A DNA stretch of 60,812 bases, taken from positions 1 through 60,812 of the forward strand of contig CAYPAX010000015.1 of the NCBI GenBank assembly GCA_964408735.1. The letters run 5' to 3'. The position numbers and the translations under genes were made by a program. Every line of letters starts with the position of its first letter. Position 1 is the stretch's first letter. The notes below the pieces were generated by a model. The model was given only the letters and a program-made list of their open reading frames with translations, was not told where the DNA came from and searched no databases. This DNA comes from UBA7887 sp964408735 (lineage in GTDB: Bacteria > Pseudomonadota > Alphaproteobacteria > UBA7887). Below are positions 36,327 to 45,352 of the stretch, in pieces.

Positions 36327-37229
36327 TTATGCGGTTTCGGCAGCCACGAAATGAAAGCCCGGGATGATGCCGACCGGGGCGCCGACGCTGCGCCGCATCC
36401 GCTCGTCCAGCATGTCCGGCGTCTCGAAGGCCAGCCGCCGCATGCAATGCGCGGCGAGGAAATCGTCGAGCTGTTCCGGCGTCAGGCCGAACTGCAAGGT
36501 CTCGCCGCCCTTGTCGAGTTCCTCGCGCAAAGTGGCGAAATCCTCGTCGGCATAGACCGAACGCGCGAGGAAGGTGAAGACGAAGCGGCTGCCCTTCGGC
36601 GCCTGGTCGCGCACCAGGGCGAAGATCGGCCCGACCTCTTCCGGAGTGAGATATTCCATGACCCCCTCGGCGACGAAGACCGTCGGCAGGGCCGGGTCGT
36701 AGCCGGCATCGGCGAGGCGCTCGCGCACGGTCTCGCGGCTGAAGTCGATGCCGACACAGTGCACGCCGGCCGGCACCCCGTCACCATCGGCGAGGACCTG
36801 GTTGCGGAAGGCGATGACGTCGCTCTGGTCCACTTCGAAGACCGGAATATCGCCAAGCAATTCGGCCAGGCGCAGCGACAGGGTGTCGCAGCCGGCGCCG
36901 AAAATCACCAGCTGGCGCATGCCCGCCGCCAGCGCATCGCGCACGGCACCCTCGATCCACGGCTTGCGATAGACCACATGGGTGACCAGGCCGGGCATGT
37001 CGGCTTCCCAGTCGGCGATGAAGGCCGCGCGGACTTTGGCATCGTCGAGGGTCGCAAGCACGGGCCCAGCCTCCGCCGAGATCGCTTTCGCAAAGCGTTC
37101 CGCAAAGGGATCGTGAAAAGCCGCCGCGTAGACCGGATCCTTGCTGACCACGGCACAGGCCGTGGAAATGAGCATGGCACTCTTGCTGACCGGACTGTCG
37201 TCCGGCTGGCCGATACCTCTGGTCGCCAC
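36327..37229 (-). CDS. Class I SAM-dependent methyltransferase (LCM/TIGR00027-like)
   Basis: Predicted O-methyltransferase of the leucine carboxyl methyltransferase-like family, 300 residues. VSKDPVYAAAFHDPFAERF at the N-terminus, the SAM loop QLVIFGAGCDTLSLRLAELLG, acidic FEVDQSDV and FVAEGVMEYLTPEEV are diagnostic. The start is GTG 37229 with GGAG 7 bases upstream. Substrate unknown; some relatives act on polyketide or small acids. Confidence 0.9.
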   Translation of the reverse strand: MATRGIGQPDDSPVSKSAMLISTACAVVSKDPVYAAAFHDPFAERFAKAISAEAGPVLATLDDAKVRAAFIADWEADMPGLVTHVVYRKPWIEGAVRDALAAGMRQLVIFGAGCDTLSLRLAELLGDIPVFEVDQSDVIAFRNQVLADGDGVPAGVHCVGIDFSRETVRERLADAGYDPALPTVFVAEGVMEYLTPEEVGPIFALVRDQAPKGSRFVFTFLARSVYADEDFATLREELDKGGETLQFGLTPEQLDDFLAAHCMRRLAFETPDMLDERMRRSVGAPVGIIPGFHFVAAETA

Positions 37230-37233
37230 AGTA

Positions 37234-37746
37234 CTACTCCGCGCTCAAGGTGACCGACATGTCTTGTGGCGGCGAGGCATAGAAATAGCGGCTCGATCCC
37301 ATAACATCGACATGGCGGAAGAGAAATGTCGCATAACGTAATTCCATGCTGCCAACGCCCGCAGCGGCTAGCGCTTCGCCAGCTGCCGGGTCACCGGCAA
37401 GGGCGGCCAGCCTATTGCCCAACTCGGCCGCGATCAGCTCTGCCTCCGAGGGCACATATTCGCGCGGGTCGGCGCCGAGCACGATATCGCCGTCCTCCCA
37501 CTGGCCGGGCTCGTCCCGCGCCTGCTCGCTGGCCAGCAGATAGGCGCGCAACAGCTCGCCCACTGTTCCGGGCTGCGGCATCGCCAAGGCCAAACCCGGT
37601 CGGTAATCGAAGAGCGTGTCGGGGGTGAGCTTGGGCTCGTAGTCGGGGAAGGTGTCTTCCAGTGTCGGTGCCGGCTCGTGATGATCCGAAGCCTGGGCGG
37701 GTGCGGCGACAAGCAAACAGGCCGCGACGAACATGAGAATACGCAT
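37234..37746 (-). CDS. Exported protein of unknown function
   Basis: 170 residues with a signal peptide (ILMFVAACLLVAAPAQA) and a mature region that begins His/Glu-rich (SDHHEPAPTLED). No family recognised. Notable pieces are TFPDYEPKLTPDTLFDYRPGL and a Ala-rich helix followed by SMELRYATFLFRHVDVM. ATG 37746 has GGAGG 5 bases upstream; a longer in-frame start is less likely. It ends 4 bases before the methyltransferase gene, so cotranscription is probable. Confidence 0.75.
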   Translation of the reverse strand: MRILMFVAACLLVAAPAQASDHHEPAPTLEDTFPDYEPKLTPDTLFDYRPGLALAMPQPGTVGELLRAYLLASEQARDEPGQWEDGDIVLGADPREYVPSEAELIAAELGNRLAALAGDPAAGEALAAAGVGSMELRYATFLFRHVDVMGSSRYFYASPPQDMSVTLSAE

Positions 37747-37771
37747 GGCAACCTCCATGCCCCTTATGTGG

Positions 37772-37819
37772 TTAACCAACAGCGCCGATCAAGCGGGGGA
37801 ACCACAGGACCAGCGCCGG
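37772..37819 (-). pseudogene. Remnant copy of the dctM 3' end
   Basis: Read on the minus strand this encodes PALVLWFPRLIGAVG then TAA. The tail of dctM at 38095-38142 reads PALVLWFPRLIGAIG then TAG, and the two stretches match at about 38 of 44 bases by eye. It lies between two unrelated small genes and has no reading frame in front of it, so it is a fragment of a lost second TRAP large-permease gene or of a duplication. Confidence 0.7.
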
Positions 37820-37835
37820 CTAGGCGCGGACCCGC

Positions 37836-38042
37836 TCACTCGGCGAGCATGGTCAAGGCGGCTTGGCGCTCTCCCGGCTTCAATTTCAAAAACAACGCCC
37901 GGGCCTTCTTGATGTCCCGCTCGGAGCCGGACTCGCCGGCAGCCTTCAGGGCGACAGTCGTCGGATGATCCGCGCCGCAGATGAAAGCCAGAGCACTCGC
38001 CAGGCGTCCCATGGCTGCACGGTCGATTTTTGTCTCTTCCAT
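37836..38042 (-). CDS. Small hypothetical protein
   Basis: 68 residues from ATG 38042, which has GGAGG 5 bases upstream. The protein is soluble and helical (MGRLASALAFICGADHP, ARALFLKLKPGERQAALTMLAE), with no signal peptide or recognised domain. It sits between dctM and the exported protein on the same strand. A good ribosome site and normal codon use support a real gene. Confidence 0.6.
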   Translation of the reverse strand: MEETKIDRAAMGRLASALAFICGADHPTTVALKAAGESGSERDIKKARALFLKLKPGERQAALTMLAE

Positions 38043-38094
38043 TCGGGCCTCCAATTAGCCGCGACACACTCCAGCACAAACCCAGAAATAGGCC

Positions 38095-39381
38095 CTAGCC
38101 AATAGCACCGATCAACCTGGGGAACCACAGCACCAGCGCCGGGCTGAGACTGGCGATTACGATCACCACCAGGTGGCTGGCGAGAAACGGCGCGGATTCC
38201 TTGATCGCCGCCTCATAGGGCACTTCGGCGATGCGCGATGCCGTCATCAGTGTCATGCCGACGGGCGGCGTGATGTTGCCGAGGTTCAGCGCAAGCAGCA
38301 TGACCATGCCGAAATGCAGCGGATCGAAGCCGAGGGAGACCATGGCGGGCGCCAGCACCGGCGCCGCGACGACCACCGCCGGCAGCACATCGATGACCAT
38401 GCCAAGCGCGATCAGCAGCAGATCGACGACGAGGATCTGCACCACGGGATCGGTGCTGACCATGCGGATGGCCTCGGCGGCTTCGCGCGCAACGCCCGAG
38501 CGCGTCACTGCCCAGCCGAGCACCGTCGAGGCGCCGAGCAGCAGGAAGACCACGCCGGAGAAGCTCACCGTGTTGACCAGGGCCCCACGCAAATCGGCGA
38601 GATCGAGACTGCGATAGGCAAAGAGGCCGAGCGCCAGGGAATAGGCTGCGCCGAGGGCGCCGGCTTCGGTGAGGGTGGTCAGGCCGCCGAGGATGCCGCC
38701 GACGATGATGATCGGGATGCCGAAGGCCGGCAGGGTGGCAATGCCGGTCAGCACGATGCGCCTGAGGCTGATGCGCTCGTGGCCGGCATAGCCGCGCCGC
38801 CACGATACCCAGCCGCTGGCGACCAGCAGCGCGCCCGCCATCAGCAGGCCCGGCACGATGCCGGCGGCGAACAATTGCAGCACCGAGACGTCGCGCAGGG
38901 TCGTGGCATAGACGATCATGATCACGCTGGGCGGGATGATCGGCCCGATGATCGACGAGCAGGCGGTTACCGCGGCGCTGTAGGCGGCGCCGTAGCCTTC
39001 GCGTTTCATGGCCGGGATCAAAGTCTTGCCGATGGCCACCGTGTCGGTCACCGCGGCGCCCGTGATGCCGGCGAAGAAGACGCTGACGGTGATGTTGACG
39101 TGGCTCAGGGCACCCGGCATGCGCCCGAACAGGCTGTTGGCAAAAGCCACCATTCTTTCCGTGAGTCCCGAGCGGTTCATGATCTCGGCCGTGAAGACGA
39201 AATAGGGCACGGCGATGAGCACGAATCCGGAGACGCCGGAGAAAAAGCGGTCGGCGATAATCTCGAGATAGCCCAGGCCGCCGATCGACACCGCGCCCAC
39301 CAGCCCGGCCGCAACCATGACCAAACCTATCGGTACGCCGATAGCGATCAGGAGCAGAAAAGCGCCCGCGGCCCAGCTCAC
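38095..39381 (-). CDS. dctM: TRAP transporter large permease subunit (DctM)
   Basis: Twelve-helix inner-membrane carrier of a sodium-driven TRAP importer, 428 residues. Family motifs include IAVPYFVFTAEIMNRSG, ITGAAVTDTVAIGKTLIPAM, the first helical hairpin SSIIGPIIPPSVIMIVYA and NLGNITPPVGMTLM. The GTG at 39381 overlaps the dctQ stop (GTGA); the open frame further upstream is in dctQ in another phase. A partial second copy of its tail lies at 37772-37819. Confidence 0.95.
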   Translation of the reverse strand: MSWAAGAFLLLIAIGVPIGLVMVAAGLVGAVSIGGLGYLEIIADRFFSGVSGFVLIAVPYFVFTAEIMNRSGLTERMVAFANSLFGRMPGALSHVNITVSVFFAGITGAAVTDTVAIGKTLIPAMKREGYGAAYSAAVTACSSIIGPIIPPSVIMIVYATTLRDVSVLQLFAAGIVPGLLMAGALLVASGWVSWRRGYAGHERISLRRIVLTGIATLPAFGIPIIIVGGILGGLTTLTEAGALGAAYSLALGLFAYRSLDLADLRGALVNTVSFSGVVFLLLGASTVLGWAVTRSGVAREAAEAIRMVSTDPVVQILVVDLLLIALGMVIDVLPAVVVAAPVLAPAMVSLGFDPLHFGMVMLLALNLGNITPPVGMTLMTASRIAEVPYEAAIKESAPFLASHLVVIVIASLSPALVLWFPRLIGAIG

Positions 39382-39860
39382 GGATCGGCTCCCAGCAGCA
39401 CCCGGCCCTGCACCAGGTGCAGCAGCAGCACCAGGCCCGATACCGGTACCGATGCGGCGACCCATTTCCCCGACACCTGCAGGAAGTCGGAGACCATGAT
39501 CAGCTCGTTGGAGTCGGCAAAAAAGCCGTAGCCATACCAGACCAGCGCCAGCGCGAAACCGGCGACCAGCGCCACGCCCACCGCCGACAGCAGGGCTTGC
39601 AGCCGCCCCGGCAGCCGCGCTGCCAACATGGCCATGGCGATGTGCTCGCCGCGCTTGAAGGCGACGGTGACGCTGAGCATGGCGATCCACGGCAGCAGCA
39701 GTCGCGCCATCGACGTGGCCCAGGTCAGGGCGTGGCCGGTGGCGGTCTGCCAGGCGATGCCGAACAGCGAAATGCTGAACATGATGGCGATCAGCACGCC
39801 GCAAAGCACCATCACCGCCCCGTCCAGGCGGTCGCTCAGCTGTCGCAGATTGGCGAGCAC
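39378..39860 (-). CDS. dctQ: TRAP transporter small permease subunit (DctQ)
   Basis: Four-helix partner of DctM, 160 residues: GAVMVLCGVLIAIMFSISLFGIAWQ, then the WATSMARLLLPWIAMLSVTVAFKRGEHIAM core with the conserved R-GEH. GTG 39860 lies 2 bases after the dctP stop and gives the usual length. Confidence 0.88.
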   Translation of the reverse strand: MLANLRQLSDRLDGAVMVLCGVLIAIMFSISLFGIAWQTATGHALTWATSMARLLLPWIAMLSVTVAFKRGEHIAMAMLAARLPGRLQALLSAVGVALVAGFALALVWYGYGFFADSNELIMVSDFLQVSGKWVAASVPVSGLVLLLHLVQGRVLLGADP

Positions 39861-39862
39861 GG

Positions 39863-40930
39863 CTAGCGCAGATAGGTATCGACGGCGTCGTTCTTCAAGC
39901 CGGCACCAACGCGTTCGACTTCCGCCCACAGCGCTTCGACGTCAGCTGCCGGAATGCCGAAATCCTCGGTGATCCAGCTCTTGAAGGCAGGGCGCGTGAT
40001 GGCGCGCATGCGCTCGCGCTCGGCATCGTCGAGCACGTGACAGGCTTCGAATTCACGGCAGGATACCGCCCAGCCCAAAACCGCCTGATGCGCGGCAATG
40101 CCATGGGCGATGGCGATGGATTCCCTGGCCGATTGGACGATGGCGTAACGATGCTCGGCGGGCAAGCCGCTCAGCCAGGCCTCGCTCACCATCCAGGTGA
40201 CCGTGTTGTACACATGGCCGGTCCAGGTGGTGTAGTCGTTGACCTCCCAGAGGCTGAAGCCGAGCGAGACCACCGGCGCGTTGAACTGGCCGTCGGCGAG
40301 GCCCGTGGTCAGCGCGGTGATCACCTCGCCCCAGGGCAGCGGCGTCGCCGAGGCGCCCAGCGCGCGCATGGTGGCGATATGGGCCGGGTTTTCCTCGACC
40401 CGGATATTGAGGCCGGCAAAGTCCTCGACGGTGGTGATCAGGCGCTTGTTGTTGGTCATGGCGACAAAGCCGCCGCCGTCGTCGAAGGTACCGAGGTAGC
40501 GCAGGCCGGCGTCGGCCACGCTGGCGCGCATGAAATCGGCGAACCAGTCCGAATCGAAAAAGCCCCAGGCCTGGGCGTAGGAATCGAACAGGAACGGCGT
40601 CGCGACGATCTGGTAGCGCTTGTAGAACGACGACATTGCGCCCGACGACAGCAGCGCCGACTGCACGATGCGCCCCTTCTGGGCCTGCTTGCCGGTCTCG
40701 ACCTCGGAGCCCAGCGCGCCGCTGCCGAACACCTCGACAACCACCTCGCCGCCCGTGCGCTCCTCCACCAGGCGGGCGAAATGGTGCAAGGCGGGCGCAA
40801 CCTCGTTGTTTTCCAGGGTATCCGGATAGAGGTGCGCGATGGTCATGGTCTCGGCGGCTACGGCCACCTGCAGCGACAGCGCGCTGCAAAGCACGGCTAC
40901 AGCGGCGGCGTGAATAAGCTTGCGCGACAT
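39863..40930 (-). CDS. dctP: TRAP transporter substrate-binding protein (DctP)
   Basis: Periplasmic receptor of 355 residues with signal peptide (LIHAAAVAVLCSALSLQVAVAAE). DctP features include IAHLYPDTLENNEVAPALHHFARLVEERTGG, VEVFGSGALGSEVETG and IRVEENPAHIATMRALGASATPLPWGEVITALTTGLADGQ, including the ligand-contacting Arg. Organic acids are common ligands but this one cannot be named. ATG 40930 has GGAGGACG upstream. It is the first gene of dctPQM. Confidence 0.95.
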   Translation of the reverse strand: MSRKLIHAAAVAVLCSALSLQVAVAAETMTIAHLYPDTLENNEVAPALHHFARLVEERTGGEVVVEVFGSGALGSEVETGKQAQKGRIVQSALLSSGAMSSFYKRYQIVATPFLFDSYAQAWGFFDSDWFADFMRASVADAGLRYLGTFDDGGGFVAMTNNKRLITTVEDFAGLNIRVEENPAHIATMRALGASATPLPWGEVITALTTGLADGQFNAPVVSLGFSLWEVNDYTTWTGHVYNTVTWMVSEAWLSGLPAEHRYAIVQSARESIAIAHGIAAHQAVLGWAVSCREFEACHVLDDAERERMRAITRPAFKSWITEDFGIPAADVEALWAEVERVGAGLKNDAVDTYLR

Positions 40931-41002
40931 TTCGTCCTCCCAAGATGGTCTGCCAGGCGGCGCCAAAGTATTACAGTGCCAGCGTTTGCAGCAAAGGGCG
41001 TT

Positions 41003-41031
41003 TTGACCCGGGCGCGCGCCTCCGTCACCAT
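41003..41031 (+). promoter_or_regulatory. Candidate sigma70-type promoter for ydbH operon
   Basis: TTGACC at 41003-41008, a 17-base spacer and CACCAT at 41026-41031, about 36 bases before the ydbH ATG. The -35 box matches the consensus at five of six positions and the -10 box at three. It is in the divergent gap with dctP. Confidence 0.35.
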
Positions 41032-41066
41032 AGCCCGCGCATGCTCAGGCGCCACGCCTGCTGGAG

Positions 41067-44000
41067 ATGAGGAAAACTGTGGCATCACTTGTCGCGGAAA
41101 TCGGCCGGGGCTTGAGGCGGTTCTTCTACCACCTCCTGATACCGGCAATTCTGCTCGTGGTGCTGGCGTGGCAGGTGCTGCTGCCCTGGGTGGTGGAATT
41201 GGGCGCCCGGCAGTGGATGCAGCGCATCGGCCTCACCGAATCCAACCTCGCCGCGGTGCAGATCGGCCTCTATGGCGCCGAAGTGCACGATTTGTCTCTG
41301 GGCAGCGGCGCCCTGACCATAGACCGGGTGACCCTCGCCTATGAGCCGAACAGGGTGCGCCACGGCACTCTTGACGGGATAGTCGTAACCGGCCTGCGCT
41401 GGCGCACGCGTCTGCTTGACGGCGGGCTCGATCTTGGCCCGCTCGAGACCCTCTTGTCGGGCCCCGGCGGCAGCTCACTGCCGCCCGTGCCGCAAATCGA
41501 GCTGCGCGACGGCCTGGTCGAGATTGCGCTGGCCGAAGGCACGGTCGAAGTGCCATTCACCGGCCTGGTCACATTGTCGCTCGACGGCATGATCAGCGGC
41601 AAGTTGCGGGTCTGGCCCCGCACCCCCGCCGGCAGCGCCACCGGCGATGTCGAACTGGATATCGATGCCGCGAGCGGTGCTGCCGACATCTACGTCGATA
41701 TCGTCGATGGCTGGGCCCATACGCCCGGCCTCAGCGCGCTCGGGCTAAGCGGCCAGGTGGCGGCGCGGCTAATACCCGGCGAGCCGGTTGAGGCCACGCT
41801 CTATGTCGAGGCCGCGCACGTCAACACGCCGATCGGCGACTTGCCGGGAAGCGCCACCGCAACATTCGCGAACGACAGCGCGACGCTCATCGTGGACCTG
41901 ATCAGCGCCGACGGCGCCCTGGCCTTTCACGGCGCCGCCAAAGGAAGCTTGCTGCCGGAGGCGCGGCTGACCCTGAATGCGGAGCTCTCGGCACCGTCCG
42001 GCACAGCCCTGGCGCGACGCTCCCTGGCGCTCCTGGCCCTTGAAGGCCCGACCCCGAAGCTGGCCCTGGAATGCGAGCTCCAAAGCAACGACCTGGCAGC
42101 ATTGGCCGCCATATCGGGTTTCGCCGAAGCCCTGCCCCTGCTCAGCGCCAAGGGAACCCTGACCATGGCGCTCGCCGGGCTGTCGGTGCCGCAGCTTTTT
42201 GACGGCTTTGGCGCCGACGGTGCGGTCGCCTTCGCGACCGAGGCCGGCGGCCTCAGCGTGCGCAGCGACGGCGTGACGCTAGAGGCGGGAGCGATTCACG
42301 GAAACCTGATCGGCCTGTCGACGATTTCGCCAACTCTCGGCACACACCTGCGCCAGGGGGGATCCTTGACCATCGCACCGCGCGAGGCACCGCTGTTGCG
42401 GCTGACACAGCGCGCCGATGGCGGCTTCGCAGCACGCATCGCCGGCGATACACGGCTCGAGATCGCCGATGCGATCGAGCTGCAAGCCGGCGCCGACGCC
42501 ATAGACGTCTACCGCGGAGGCGGCGCAGCAAGCCTGACCTGGGACCGGGTCGATGGTGGCACCTTGTCGATCGGGCGCCTGCCATTCGCTGCCCAAGGCA
42601 TGGCGTTGACGGCGGCGGAGGCGACGGTCAACGGCCGCGAAGGCCGTTTCCGCGGCCGCGCGCGGATTGCCGTCGCAGGCGATCTGCAACTGGATCCGGA
42701 CCTTGTCGCCAAGGATAGCCGAATCGTCCTGGACGCCGACCTGGTCTTCAGCGGAGATGGCCTGGTGGCACGATTGCGCAACAGGGATATTGCCCAGATC
42801 GGCGCGATATACGTCGCTGCCAGCGATCTTGCGGTTTCCGCCTTCGCCGTTCGGGCCAATGACGATCAGCCGGCCGCCCTGATCGATGTTCGCTTTCTCG
42901 ATAACGGCACCATGGCCTGGGACAGTGCGCTATCACTTTCCGAATCCACCCTTCAAGTCAGCCTCGGCGCACCGGGGGAGCCGGTCACCGAAATCGGCGC
43001 GACACTGCCCGTGCTGGACCTGAGCGCCGCTGGCGAAGGCGGCGGGCAAGTGCCCCACACGATGCAGGCCAGCGCCGCCGGCAGCGGCGGCTTTCTCGAA
43101 GCCCGCCAGGACGGTGAAATCCTGCCGGGCCTGCCCTTGCATGTCCTGGGCGAGGGCATATCGTTGTCGGCGGACTATCGGACGGGCGAGCCGGCAAAGC
43201 TGTCACTGGTTATCGAAAGCCTGCGGCAAAAGATTTCGCGCCCCCTTTTGGCGCCAGTCAGCTTATCCATCGATGCCAGCTATTTCGCCGATGACATCGC
43301 TTTCGAGGCCCGCATGGGAGATACCAGCGGCAACCTGGTGATCGACGTCGCCGGCAACCACAATCCGACCCGTGGCCAAGGGGTCGGCGCACTGACGCTA
43401 CACCCCATCCTCTTCACCGATGGTGGCTTCCAGCCCGGCCGACTGTCGCCCTACTACAATTCCAGGCTGGGCCTGACCACGGGCACCGTGTCGATGGCGG
43501 GACCGCTCGCCTGGTCCGACAAGGGAATCGCGTCGGAAGTGGTCATGACGGTGGAAGCCTTCAGTACGGCATTCGACGATGTCGCCGTCATCGGCGTCAA
43601 TGCGGCCATCACGTTCGACCAATTGCTGCCGCCGGGCACGCCACCGGGGCAGCTTGTCTCCCTCGCCGGCATCGATCTCGGCCTGCCCCTCACGCAAGGC
43701 CTTGTGTCCATGCGGCTGGACCGCAAAGGTCTGCCGCTGATCGAGAACAGCCGCTGGCAGTGGGCCGGCGGCAATGTCGGTGCCTCATTCAGCCGCGGCG
43801 TCGGGCCGGAGGACGAAGACGAAGAGCGGCTGGTGCTCGAAATCGACGGCGTCGAACTCGACAACCTCCTTGAATTGACCCCGCAAGGTACCAACATCGA
43901 GGCTACGGGCACGCTGTACGGGCGAATTCCGGTCGTATTTCGCGGCGGCGAGTTTGTCATCGTCGGGGGCTGGCTGGAATCCTCCTTCGAAGGCGGTTAC

Positions 44001-44324
44001 ATCCGCTACGGCGCGGGTGAGTTGGCACCGGGATTGATGGCCGGTGGCGAAGGCGTTAACCTGCTGTTGGAGGCGCTCGACGACTTCCGCTACAGCCGCT
44101 TGCGGCTGGAACTGAACGGCCTTGATGGCGGCGATACGGAAATGAGCTTCCGTATTCGTGGCGCCAATCCGGAGCTGTATGGCGGGGCCGAGATCGAGCT
44201 GAACATGTCGATCGTCGGACGTTTGGAACAGATAATGCGGCAAAGCTATGAAGCCTATTACGAGGTCCCCGAAGAAATTGCCGACAAGCTGGCACGCGCA
44301 GGCGCGCGTTTCGCAGATGAATAA
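41067..44324 (+). CDS. ydbH: YdbH family intermembrane phospholipid transport protein (AsmA-like)
   Basis: Envelope-spanning bridge protein of 1085 residues. An N-terminal TM helix (about residues 20-42) anchors it in the inner membrane, and the rest is long beta-strand-rich periplasmic sequence ending in the YdbH domain (LPPGTPPGQLVSLAGIDLGLPLTQG, WLESSFEGGYIRYGAG). In E. coli YdbH works with TamB and YhdP to move phospholipids to the outer membrane and pairs with lipoprotein YnbE. The same neighbours follow here: YnbE overlaps by 8 bases, then YdbL. The closing residues (YEAYYEVPEEIADKL) are likely where YnbE binds. Confidence 0.9.
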   Translation: MRKTVASLVAEIGRGLRRFFYHLLIPAILLVVLAWQVLLPWVVELGARQWMQRIGLTESNLAAVQIGLYGAEVHDLSLGSGALTIDRVTLAYEPNRVRHGTLDGIVVTGLRWRTRLLDGGLDLGPLETLLSGPGGSSLPPVPQIELRDGLVEIALAEGTVEVPFTGLVTLSLDGMISGKLRVWPRTPAGSATGDVELDIDAASGAADIYVDIVDGWAHTPGLSALGLSGQVAARLIPGEPVEATLYVEAAHVNTPIGDLPGSATATFANDSATLIVDLISADGALAFHGAAKGSLLPEARLTLNAELSAPSGTALARRSLALLALEGPTPKLALECELQSNDLAALAAISGFAEALPLLSAKGTLTMALAGLSVPQLFDGFGADGAVAFATEAGGLSVRSDGVTLEAGAIHGNLIGLSTISPTLGTHLRQGGSLTIAPREAPLLRLTQRADGGFAARIAGDTRLEIADAIELQAGADAIDVYRGGGAASLTWDRVDGGTLSIGRLPFAAQGMALTAAEATVNGREGRFRGRARIAVAGDLQLDPDLVAKDSRIVLDADLVFSGDGLVARLRNRDIAQIGAIYVAASDLAVSAFAVRANDDQPAALIDVRFLDNGTMAWDSALSLSESTLQVSLGAPGEPVTEIGATLPVLDLSAAGEGGGQVPHTMQASAAGSGGFLEARQDGEILPGLPLHVLGEGISLSADYRTGEPAKLSLVIESLRQKISRPLLAPVSLSIDASYFADDIAFEARMGDTSGNLVIDVAGNHNPTRGQGVGALTLHPILFTDGGFQPGRLSPYYNSRLGLTTGTVSMAGPLAWSDKGIASEVVMTVEAFSTAFDDVAVIGVNAAITFDQLLPPGTPPGQLVSLAGIDLGLPLTQGLVSMRLDRKGLPLIENSRWQWAGGNVGASFSRGVGPEDEDEERLVLEIDGVELDNLLELTPQGTNIEATGTLYGRIPVVFRGGEFVIVGGWLESSFEGGYIRYGAGELAPGLMAGGEGVNLLLEALDDFRYSRLRLELNGLDGGDTEMSFRIRGANPELYGGAEIELNMSIVGRLEQIMRQSYEAYYEVPEEIADKLARAGARFADE

Positions 44325-44529
44325 GACGACGAATGCCTGTTATGCTCACTGTTTAGGCGCCGCAAGCCTGGCGCTGATGCTGGTGGCCTGTCAGCCTTCG
44401 GTCAAAGTGGAAGCGCCGGACGAGCCGATCGTCATCAATCTCAACATCAAGATCGAGCAGGAAGTCCGGGTCAAGATCGATCGCGCCCTTGACGATGCGA
44501 TCAGCGATAACCCGAGCATCTTCGAATGA
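44317..44529 (+). CDS. ynbE: YnbE family outer-membrane lipoprotein
   Basis: 70-residue lipoprotein (lipobox LVAC) with the YnbE core EPIVINLNIKIEQEVRVKID. In E. coli it forms stacked beta structure with YdbH to finish the lipid bridge at the outer membrane. The start ATG 44317 overlaps the ydbH stop. Its tail, IDRALDDAISDNPSIFE, resembles the tail of the next gene's product, which is unusual for two different families. Confidence 0.9.
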   Translation: MNKTTNACYAHCLGAASLALMLVACQPSVKVEAPDEPIVINLNIKIEQEVRVKIDRALDDAISDNPSIFE

Positions 44530-44557
44530 TGGATCAAGCGGATCGAGGAGATATGTC

Positions 44558-44974
44558 GTGAGAACGCAATTGTTTCGACATCTATCTGCTGCCGGCGGCT
44601 TACTGATAGCCGCAATCCTGCTTGCCACAACGGCATTGGCGGATTCCGCAACTCTGAAGAACTCAGGTGCGGCCGACGAGCAATATGACGGCTATCTCAG
44701 TGTCGTCACGGGCACGCGAGCGCTCGGCGCGGCGGAGGCAGTGGCCGAAATCAACGCCGCCAGGCGGGCGGCCTATCAGGATGTGGCGGACAAGACCGGC
44801 GTGTCCCTTGCCGACGTGGAAGCCGTGGCCGGCACCCGCTTGCGTCAGGACAATATGACAGACGCCATGACCGCAGATGAGGTCACCGTGGCTGATGGCA
44901 GCGAAGGCATCAAGGCCGAGATCGACCGGGCACTGGACGAAGTCATTGCCGGGAATCCCGGCATATTCGACTAA
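44558..44974 (+). CDS. ydbL: YdbL family (DUF1318) periplasmic protein, copy 1
   Basis: 138 residues from GTG 44558 (GAGGAG 7 bases upstream), signal peptide (GLLIAAILLATTALA), then the DUF1318 core GYLSVVTGTRALGAAEAVAEINAARRAAYQDVADKTG and VEAVAGTRLRQ. YdbL in E. coli regulates YdbH-YnbE assembly. An added C-terminal tail IDRALDEVIAGNPGIFD follows a linker, matching the YnbE tail. Confidence 0.88.
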   Translation: MRTQLFRHLSAAGGLLIAAILLATTALADSATLKNSGAADEQYDGYLSVVTGTRALGAAEAVAEINAARRAAYQDVADKTGVSLADVEAVAGTRLRQDNMTDAMTADEVTVADGSEGIKAEIDRALDEVIAGNPGIFD

Positions 44975-44999
44975 CAGAAACCACAATTCGGAGCGCAAT

Positions 45000-45350
45000 A
45001 TGCCCCGCAAGGCCATTCATATCATTTCGCTGACCCTCGCCGTGCTGTTGGGCGCACTGGCGCTGGGCGGCGCTGCCGAGGCCGGATCGCGCGAGCTCAA
45101 GAACACCGGTGCAGTCGGCGAGAGCGCCAGCGGTTACCTCGCTGCCGTTCCCAATACGCGCTCGGTGGGTGTCGATGCCGAGGTGGATGCCATCAACGCG
45201 CAACGCCGCCAGGCCTATATGCGTGCGGCCGCGGATACCGGCCGGTCACTCGGCGAGATCGAAGCCGTTGCCGGTGCCCGGCTGCGCGAGAAAGCCGCCC
45301 CCGGCGATTGGATCCAAAACGCCGCCGGCGAATGGATACGCAAGCCTTAG
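45000..45350 (+). CDS. YdbL family (DUF1318) periplasmic protein, copy 2
   Basis: 116-residue paralogue of the preceding product, with a signal peptide (ISLTLAVLLGALALGGAAEA), LKNTGAVGESASGYLAAVPNTRS, INAQRRQAYMRAAADTG and IEAVAGARLREKAAPGDWI. It ends WIQNAAGEWIRKP, the normal YdbL C-terminus, and lacks the IDRALD tail of copy 1. The gap from copy 1 is 25 bases, so it belongs to the same operon. It converges with DUF1491, two bases apart. Confidence 0.83.
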   Translation: MPRKAIHIISLTLAVLLGALALGGAAEAGSRELKNTGAVGESASGYLAAVPNTRSVGVDAEVDAINAQRRQAYMRAAADTGRSLGEIEAVAGARLREKAAPGDWIQNAAGEWIRKP

Positions 45351-45352
45351 CG

